Source: Bacteroidaceae bacterium (GTDB lineage: Bacteria; Bacteroidota; Bacteroidia; Bacteroidales; Bacteroidaceae). Taken from it: a stretch of DNA of 45,873 nt. Made by a program: the position numbers and the translations under genes. Positions 42,801 through 45,873 of the stretch are shown piece by piece. Each line of letters starts with the position of its first letter. The first letter of the stretch is position 1. The notes under the pieces were generated by a model, which worked only from the letters and a program-made list of their open reading frames with translations, had not been told where the DNA came from and did no database searches. The stretch covers positions 1-45,873 of the forward strand of contig JAFYWV010000084.1 in the NCBI GenBank assembly GCA_017546505.1, read 5' to 3'.

Positions 42801-45800
42801 CTTATATGATGTTATCCGATCATCTCGTCGTAGATCTCCGCTCTGACGATCTCCCTCGCTTGATTCTCTGCGAGTCTGTTCACCGATATCAGATCGCACA
42901 TCATCTCGTCGAGTCTCTTGTCCTCGTTCGACAGAATCTCCCACAGCGTCCCCTCGTTGTACATCTCTCGGTACATCTTCGGTTTGTGGTTCATCCAATA
43001 CTCGTGTATCTCCCGACCTATCGGGCTCAGGCTGTTGTATTGTGCCTCGGTTATCAGCATTTTCGACATTTGTGTTTGCCTCCTGTTTATTGTGATTAAA
43101 CCATTCGTTAGCTACTTGATCGCCGTATCCTGCGTCAATATACTGCTGTAAAACCTTCTTTGCTTCCTCGTCGTAATTGACTTTTTCAAAAATCTCTTTG
43201 ATAGTCGCGGAAGGATTATCTTCTACAAGCACCTCAATGAGATCACTTGATGCCACCGTACTGTAAGCAATAGGGGATTTCTTACCCGGAATATGCCACT
43301 CTACGTCGTGACTTGCCCAATCGCTCTTTTTTGTGCGTACAGGCTTTGCCTTTTCCGCTTTAGGCACTTCCGTTTCAGCAACCGTTTCAGCAACCGTTTC
43401 GTCAACTGATTTTTTCGGTGCGTTTTCTTTCTTGAACTGCTCGTGAATAGACGCAAGCTCGTTTATGTATGCATCGAAATCGTGGAAGGCATTATCAAGG
43501 TTTGCTTTTAAATCCCCGACGATTTGGCCGGCGGAGTAATGCCCATATATTGTAGCATTGATTTCATCATATATTTTTTCTATCTGATTTGCGGTTATAT
43601 CGAATAGGTCAATGCCATAATTATTTGCGGGTCGTTCAATTAGACGTTGCCCCATATCAGAGGTTGTATCAAGCATATCGGGTGTGCGCGCAATGAAATC
43701 CAAATACGGTTGGAATTGTAACTGTTTCATAACGTGCGTAGCTTCGTGTGGCACGATCATACCGCGATATTTTTCGTCGAGTCCTTCGCGTATATATATT
43801 TTGCCACCATTAGAGAACGCTTGAACGTTTCTATCCCAAGCGGATTTCTTGACTACATATCCTTCTATGCCGTATTCTGCAAGTTTTGCATATTCTTCGG
43901 CTTCTGCTGTCCCTTTTTTGGGAACGATAAACGAGTCTTCCGAAAATCGTTTTTCTGTTTGGCTTAACTCTCCTCGTCGTCCCCGAGGTCTATCAGGAGC
44001 TTGTCGAATTCCTCTATTTTCTTCCGATACTCCGGATCTGTCTCCATCTTCTTCTTGTGATCCTTCAGAGATTGAATTTCCTCCGGGGTGAACGGTCTCG
44101 GTCCTTTGCTCTTGTTCTGCATTGTTAATACCTCCGTCAGTATTGTTATTGCTTTCGGCTTCTGTTGCCACGGTCATTTGGTAATTTTCAACCGCTTCCA
44201 AAGCAACCTTATCAAAGAGTTTCACAATGTTTTCGACGTACTTCACGCTCTCGCCCACTTGTTCCTTGAGGGCGTTTGCCTCACGAGAGGAATTATGACC
44301 GATAGAATTGAAATATTCTTTCAAATCAGAAACAAACTCCTTTAGCATACCAAGAAGCTTATCGAAAATAGTTTTATGTTTTGTTGCGAGCTCTTCCACA
44401 AAATTCGCGTCAGGCAGAATGTCCGTCATAGCTTCGGCAACCACTTCTCGGCTTGCCTTGTCATAATCCATTCCTTCGCTCTGCGCTTGTTTCGTTTCAA
44501 TAAGGTCGTTTACGTTTTCTCCGCGCTCTGTAAGGGTATCAAATACCACTTTTCTGAACTCATTATACCATATCGGATTCCATTTTTCAATAAAATGGCA
44601 AAATTCGTGAGAAAAAGTGCGAAGCATTGTGTATTTTGCAAGGTCGTTTACACCCTTGATATTAGCAAGTCCTGCGTTAATATCAATGTAGATCGTGTCC
44701 TCGCTCCACTTGAATTTGCCTTGCGCTCCCTCAAATGTGCCGTCGGCGTTTGGTTCGGATTTGAACAGTACAATATCAATGCCGGTAGCCTCTGCATAGG
44801 TGGAAAGGAGCTTATACGCTGTATTCTGCGTATCGTTGAACGTGCTCTTGAGATCAGAGATCGTCACGCCCTCGCCCTTTACGGTGCCTTTTCTTCGGCC
44901 TGTTTTGCCGTTTGCCTTTGCCTTGTTTGCCGTGTCCTGCTCTTTTGCGGTGGTAGTGGACGCATCTGCGCCTGCCGCGTGTGCAAGCTCGCGTTGCTTC
45001 TCGGTAAGATATGCCGTCGCCTCGCTGTTCATAGCGTAGGAAAGGGAAACACCGCTTTTGCCCATATCATAGGCCACTTGATACGCCGCGTCATACTTTG
45101 CTACGTCCTGTCCCTCGGTATAGGTGCTGACCATTGCCCCCGCCTGCGCTCCGTATTTCTCCGACGCGCTCTCCAAGGTGACGCCGCTTTCTTCTGTTTG
45201 TGAGACTTCCGTAGATGCCTCAATTTTCGCTTCTGCCACATTTTCCTGCGCGGTGGGGTTCTCGGTCGCGGGAATGGTTTGTGCTTCTTGCACGTTGCCC
45301 GCCTGCGCGGTTTCAATGTTCTGCGCGGTAGCCGTTTGAGGTTCCTGCGGAGCCGTCTCGGTCTCTGCAATCAGTCGACTGTATTCTTCGGGATTGATTC
45401 TATCGGTGCCGATACGCTCTGCCCAAGCAGAAGAATATCCACCGGAGTTGATGTTTTCGGTGTTCAGCTCGTTAGCCACGCGCTGACCGAATTTACTGTT
45501 GCTTATAGTACGCTTTTCTGCGTAGGTGAGTTTTTCGCCGCTTGCCTGTTTTGTAAGAGCTTCAGCAATAGCCTTTACGTCGCCTCTTTCTCCAAGCTCG
45601 ACAAGGCGGTTTTCTGCCGCGCTACGAATGGAAGTCGTGTCATTTTTGAGCATTGCAGACTCGTTAGCATCAACAAGTCGGTTGATCTGATAGCCCGACA
45701 CATTCTTTCCATTATCAAGTCTTGCCTGCATTCTTTGAGCGTGTGCGTTTCCGGGGTCAATTTCAAGAGACTCGGTAACAAGGTCTTGCACGTTATCTCC

Positions 45801-45873
45801 GTAAATATTCTTTGCATCGATGTTAGATGCAATGTTTTGGACTGTGGTGTGAACGCTACCGCTTACACCGCCC
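33828..45873 (-). CDS. Giant polyvalent protein: two zincins, N6-DNA methylase, SNF2 helicase (DarB-like)
   Basis: This is the main part of the 4,508-residue protein; it is open at the window edge and continues at position 141. Full-length numbering: zincin motif HEFCH near 916; second zincin motif HEATH near 1203; methylase motif I (LEPSSGVGNF) near 1737 and catalytic NVPF near 1807; SNF2 Walker A (AHRVGAGKT) near 2409, DEAH near 2577, ATATP near 2625; helicase C-terminal motifs with WRPGDVEQRDGRAFRQ near 2914; long coiled coils about 3000-3300; a hydrophobic segment (AVSAVILAAVQAVADAM) about 4010 to 4030; and short helical repeats at the C-terminus. Fused methylase and SNF2 helicase occur in P1 DarB and in the polyvalent proteins of phages and conjugative elements, which are delivered with the DNA to counter restriction (family knowledge). 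Ejection from the virion is inferred. The NVPF motif differs from NPPY/NPPF, and methylase activity is untested. Disordered linkers near 43964-44122 and 42812-43069 are overprinted by small genes. A strong terminator follows the stop. Confidence 0.93.
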   Translation of the reverse strand, partial: GGVSGSVHTTVQNIASNIDAKNIYGDNVQDLVTESLEIDPGNAHAQRMQARLDNGKNVSGYQINRLVDANESAMLKNDTTSIRSAAENRLVELGERGDVKAIAEALTKQASGEKLTYAEKRTISNSKFGQRVANELNTENINSGGYSSAWAERIGTDRINPEEYSRLIAETETAPQEPQTATAQNIETAQAGNVQEAQTIPATENPTAQENVAEAKIEASTEVSQTEESGVTLESASEKYGAQAGAMVSTYTEGQDVAKYDAAYQVAYDMGKSGVSLSYAMNSEATAYLTEKQRELAHAAGADASTTTAKEQDTANKAKANGKTGRRKGTVKGEGVTISDLKSTFNDTQNTAYKLLSTYAEATGIDIVLFKSEPNADGTFEGAQGKFKWSEDTIYIDINAGLANIKGVNDLAKYTMLRTFSHEFCHFIEKWNPIWYNEFRKVVFDTLTERGENVNDLIETKQAQSEGMDYDKASREVVAEAMTDILPDANFVEELATKHKTIFDKLLGMLKEFVSDLKEYFNSIGHNSSREANALKEQVGESVKYVENIVKLFDKVALEAVENYQMTVATEAESNNNTDGGINNAEQEQRTETVHPGGNSISEGSQEEDGDRSGVSEENRGIRQAPDRPRGRRGELSQTEKRFSEDSFIVPKKGTAEAEEYAKLAEYGIEGYVVKKSAWDRNVQAFSNGGKIYIREGLDEKYRGMIVPHEATHVMKQLQFQPYLDFIARTPDMLDTTSDMGQRLIERPANNYGIDLFDITANQIEKIYDEINATIYGHYSAGQIVGDLKANLDNAFHDFDAYINELASIHEQFKKENAPKKSVDETVAETVAETEVPKAEKAKPVRTKKSDWASHDVEWHIPGKKSPIAYSTVASSDLIEVLVEDNPSATIKEIFEKVNYDEEAKKVLQQYIDAGYGDQVANEWFNHNKQEANTNVENADNRGTIQQPEPDRSGDTRVLDEPQTEDVPRDVQRGDAVGDSVERGQETRRDDVRSDIGEQTRRESSEGDRQSGDLRRDDRITSYKDAESYAKEKGYRLKINKMSAKKNIIQVDIYDKQGLPTFAPVIIGELGKDSDVTKWNQVKEAIDKREATDNSATDINDGGKAAEALHEEVTEQVAQQSTEQPKGRNFVIGDSLDLPNGEKSRYKANIEAIRLVKQLESESRYATEAEQAILSKYIGWGGLSDAFDEKKSDWSKEYTELKELLTDEEFRAARASTTDAFYTDIPVIKAMYGGLERLGFNGGRMLEPSSGVGNFVGAMPTAMTSKVKSWTMVELDSITGLIAKHLYPNADVRIQGFEKANIPDNYMDVAIGNVPFGKVAIYDKAYPKKVTSAIHNYFFAKALDKVRPGGIVMFITSSYTMSSRDNTVRRYIMQKADLLGAIRLPNSAFKSNAGTDVVADILILKKRAANTTYSGEDFLEAPYNYKTGEYANNYFENHPEMVLGVPTATRGRYGETTVTYKPLTDRGSLADQIREAFSHIEGKMEYPATLSREKTNFAVERASKKTKENGLVVKEGKVYQNKGGELVEINKANGAAERISAMLEIRDAARNLINYQQQGLNDTEIKKARTELNKVYDAFVKKYGFINSQANRNAFIEDPDRYSLFALENWNPETKKATKADIFSKNTISPNRTVTSAKDVAEGLIVSVNQTGGVDTALIARITGKTEADVTRELIDSRKAFKNRNGDLETAETYLSGNVRAKLRDAEALVPLDADYKNNVEALKSVMPEDVGYQDIFVNPGTPWIPNSVYSDFAAYMLGGRNSEWRQDVDVTRNRDTGNFTVELKGRHLKMNSANTQKWGTSRRTFLDLFDAMLNSKSVVIKDKLDDGSFVVNKDATAAANEKIENIQKEFQEWLWRDEARRGELATLYNEVFNSVVTPKYNGENLTVNGMNAEKSLRPHQKDAVQRVISSGGNTLLAHRVGAGKTFEMAASAMKLKELGLVKKPMFAVPKSLVAQWGKEFMDIFPTAKLLVAEASDFTAANRKVFMNRIANGEYDAVIVSYEQFEKLPMSDDFTRQLYQEQIDSVIAAIEEAKADKGDKALSVKDLEKKRKSLQAKIDKLTDKAKDEDNIDFEQLGVDSLFVDEAHNFKNLFYTTSMTNVAGLGNKDGSKRAFDLYTKVRYLQQLNGGRGIVFATATPVMNSMSEMYIMQKYLQPDLLNQLGLSTFDAWAKQFGEVVNGVEIKPSGQGYRVKQSFSRFKNMSELQLLFRNFADVLTDVPGLKIPTMKGGKVNVVVCEPGQFQRDYMKELEQRADNIKNVDPSEDNMLKITSDGRKISYTQRMIDPSLPYEEGCKIYRCADNVLKEYNESKSIKGTQLIFCDMATPKGASNNNATATEDIETDMESAQLYDDLKTRLRQGGIPAKEIAFIHEADTDAKKKKLFDDVNEGKVRVLIGSTGKMGVGMNAQKRIVAIHHLDAPWRPGDVEQRDGRAFRQKNINEEVSKYTYVTEGSFDARLWDILDRKQNFINQVMNGENVGRETEDTGEVTLSAAEVKALASGSPLIMEQVELDTAIKKLESLYRAHISAVRSAKERLSRDNGQIASLEKQIANGKADIAARKDTYSDEKFSITVGNKKYTDKKEAGVALMAEATTRATFDSYNTIGNFAGFELRVIKSSEGINGLLVGKQGYPFKTYPSNTTFMISQLAGVAESIDERVKLWEHDLTEVQKDIAEQEKLIAEPFAKQAELDQKRARYNEVMEILNPKEEQSLDSVSEDTVQEQSREYLNSDEQEQQRTNTLTDREVLAMAAEELLMSGKLTDAERDAVQIFKSRLSRLEGLQDDRAEQGRLYKEQQFGANVDREAAAQTLNRMRVLDEQIKAASTEVLSVEDKEVLGNVLKKARKVVETAERQHGAEILKRWRDRTRNSAAIKKYRERIKADVTELTNWVLKPNNKDIVKHIPDALKNTVIPFLSSIDFTSKQQLRGGEATKADTEFVTRLNALKSALKQNIDVSGMYSGYNDLPPNFMEKLQSFIDDIQKLVGEKSGEFVINRMTSEELKELSSVVRVLKAYITQVNKFHANAMYQHVYNAGDNSIEALSAMSSDDGKAGGVSNFVFWQQIRPAFAFERFGNGGVAIYDSLRRGQAQLAFNTQKIVEFAEKTYTTKEVNDWEKEIKEINLGGKIVKMRVSDIMSFYELSKQPDSLRHMLGEGFRVATYTQGGKKISDNGHPLTEQNIADIVNALTPRQKEVADALQKFMQEQGGAWGNYVSIKRFGEELFTNEKYFPINSDGRHLQSTADEQPSAASLYALLNMSFTKSRNEKANNRIVVYSIFDVFSNHMASMAQYNAMALPVLDAIKWFNYQQKTEDADGNRYVANSVREQMSRVYGVPEESRPGSGRQGYAETFVLNILKAFNGTEAQGIPTDTIGMNATRRYNMAQVAYNFRVVVQQPLAITRAALLIDYGSIMKGLKLRPSAIKQNIEEMRKYSGIAAWKSLGFYDVNISRGLTDTIKHKSTVMDKIGDVGMWGAEQADTITWAAMWSACKAEVQKKQNLKPGDDGFYEAVTKVFEDVIYKTQVVDSVLTKNEFLRSKGAFARLVGSFMSEPTTTASMVIDAVDKYNADLKRGMTRSQAWDKNKRMIGRTIYSYAVSAVILAAVQAVADAMRDDDDYETFIEKWLEAFGGNVVDEIMPINKLPILADFYDLAKELASIFGVDTYGNPPQSVFMQWYDSLVNGVEILYDKISGEDTNYTWYGGIYKLLQAVSGMAGLPMAAATREIITAWNNIVGAMAPSLKVKTYDPGDKNEIKYAYQDGYLTFDEAASELLEQGLVDNEDEAYFTVSGWEAGDGYSRYDSIYDAVRNGGDLKAAMSELTSHGYTEKDIYSKVKSKVGEWYRGGEISKAQATSMLEKYTDMDSDEITEAVNKWSAVVVTGIEYDDIDDEVMAGNITVSRAIEMYMRYGGMTQEKAIEKVSVLSFVIEHPNLEGISYSAVNAYNTYCEPYGIEAEVFYDIWQYNSSVSADVDANGKAISGSKKAKVLAYINSMSLSARQKDSLYYAFGWAQSTINEAPWH
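42812..43069 (-). CDS. Nested gene, 85 aa, TnpV-like, inside the giant gene (+1 frame)
   Basis: An 85-codon frame starts at ATG 43069, nine bases after AGGAGG, in the +1 frame of the giant gene. The product is helix-rich. Its core (LSPIGREIHEYWMNHKP, then an LWEIL stretch, then NQAREIVRAEI near the end) resembles the TnpV family of small proteins from Bacillota mobile elements, which share a PIGxxxxxYLxxHRPxLY-like start and an xxxARExV end. I judge this from memory of the family, not a search. TnpV function is not established. The overlapping giant-protein sequence here is a low-complexity Arg/Asp/Gln/Glu linker just before the methylase region, so constraint may lie mainly on this nested frame. 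Its length is somewhat short for TnpV. It may make a separate late protein. Confidence 0.65.
   Translation of the reverse strand: MSKMLITEAQYNSLSPIGREIHEYWMNHKPKMYREMYNEGTLWEILSNEDKRLDEMMCDLISVNRLAENQAREIVRAEIYDEMIG
43964..44122 (-). CDS. Nested small gene, 52 aa, inside the giant gene (+1 frame)
   Basis: A 52-codon frame starts at ATG 44122 with GGAGG eight bases upstream, and ends with TAA at 43964. It lies in the +1 frame relative to the giant gene. The product begins MQNKSKGPRPFTPEEIQSLK and ends DLGDDEES. It is charged and predicted helical, with an ordinary protein-like composition. In the same stretch the giant protein is a low-complexity linker rich in Glu, Gly, Arg and Asn, between its two zincin regions. 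A good ribosome site, a natural ATG and the contrast in composition support a real overprinted gene. I do not recognise the family. It could be a chance frame, but the second nested frame at 42812-43069 has the same design and the same relative frame. Expression with the late operon is expected. Confidence 0.62.
   Translation of the reverse strand: MQNKSKGPRPFTPEEIQSLKDHKKKMETDPEYRKKIEEFDKLLIDLGDDEES
45733..45873. repeat. Terminal overlap, right copy (identical to 1-141)
   Basis: This is the second copy of the 141-base overlap. Merging the copies gives a circular genome of 45,732 bp. With the junction closed, the frame of the giant gene is continuous: 1622 plus 11,905 bases equals 4,509 codons including the stop. 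A true packaged direct terminal repeat cutting the middle of a 13.5-kb gene is possible but unlikely. Confidence 0.95.

Noticed and set aside
45101-45370. 89-codon Arg/Pro-rich minus frame over another giant-protein linker
   Set aside because: Unlike the two nested genes it has no Shine-Dalgarno and a highly biased Arg/Lys/Pro composition, so it is a frame shadow of the Ala/Glu/Thr linker.

Overview
The window is the complete, circular genome of a temperate, probably podovirus-like bacteriophage of a Bacillota (Clostridia-type) host. The last 141 bases repeat the first 141 exactly. This looks like the overlap left by assembling a circle, so the unique length is 45,732 bp. Phage identity rests on small and large terminase, portal, scaffold, an N4-gp56-family capsid protein, tail and fibre proteins, amidase and holin. 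A Bacillota host is suggested by strong AGGAGG ribosome sites before almost every gene, a Bacillota-type LexA box, and an encoded Prp protease whose L27-type target motif LNLQLFA starts both scaffold and capsid protein. No tRNA or CRISPR was seen, nor any tape-measure or tail-tube gene.

Layout. (1) Lysogeny and control, 21.7-25.1 kb: divergent promoters with palindromic operators, two XRE repressor-type genes, an SOS-box-controlled 51-codon gene antisense to the first repressor, a membrane protein, a large serine integrase, and a 48-bp imperfect dyad that is very likely attP. (2) Early genes on the minus strand, from 21.9 down to 15.3 kb: Cro-like protein, SbcC/Rad50-like ATPase, a putative ssDNA-binding or recombination protein, WalJ-like metallo-hydrolase, DnaD-type replisome organiser, small DUF551/DUF3850-type proteins, adenine methyltransferase and a Cys-rich protein, ending at a terminator. 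(3) Late genes on the minus strand from a promoter near 15.25 kb: TerS, TerL, portal, Prp, scaffold, capsid, adaptor, nozzle-like protein, fibres and a peptidoglycan-binding protein. They run into a 4,508-codon polyvalent protein gene that starts at 1622, crosses the circle junction and ends at 33828. (4) Receptor-binding and lysis genes, 33.8 down to 25.2 kb: collagen-like baseplate protein, an acidic repeat protein, two fibre or enzyme proteins, membrane proteins, holin and amidase, closed by a bidirectional terminator facing the integrase.

How it works together (inference). Repressor at the operators keeps the leftward early promoter off. DNA damage releases the LexA-box promoter, whose small product or antisense RNA could relieve repression. 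Virions carry the giant protein as an ejected factor (two zincin motifs, an N6-methylase and an SNF2 helicase, a DarB-like combination) that may protect incoming DNA from restriction. The most unusual observation is that two disordered linkers of this giant protein are overprinted by separate small genes in the +1 frame, each with its own Shine-Dalgarno: 43964-44122 (52 aa) and 42812-43069 (85 aa, TnpV-like). No gene-free stretch exceeds 300 bases; the longest, between 22564 and 22817, holds the SOS promoter and iterated repeats.
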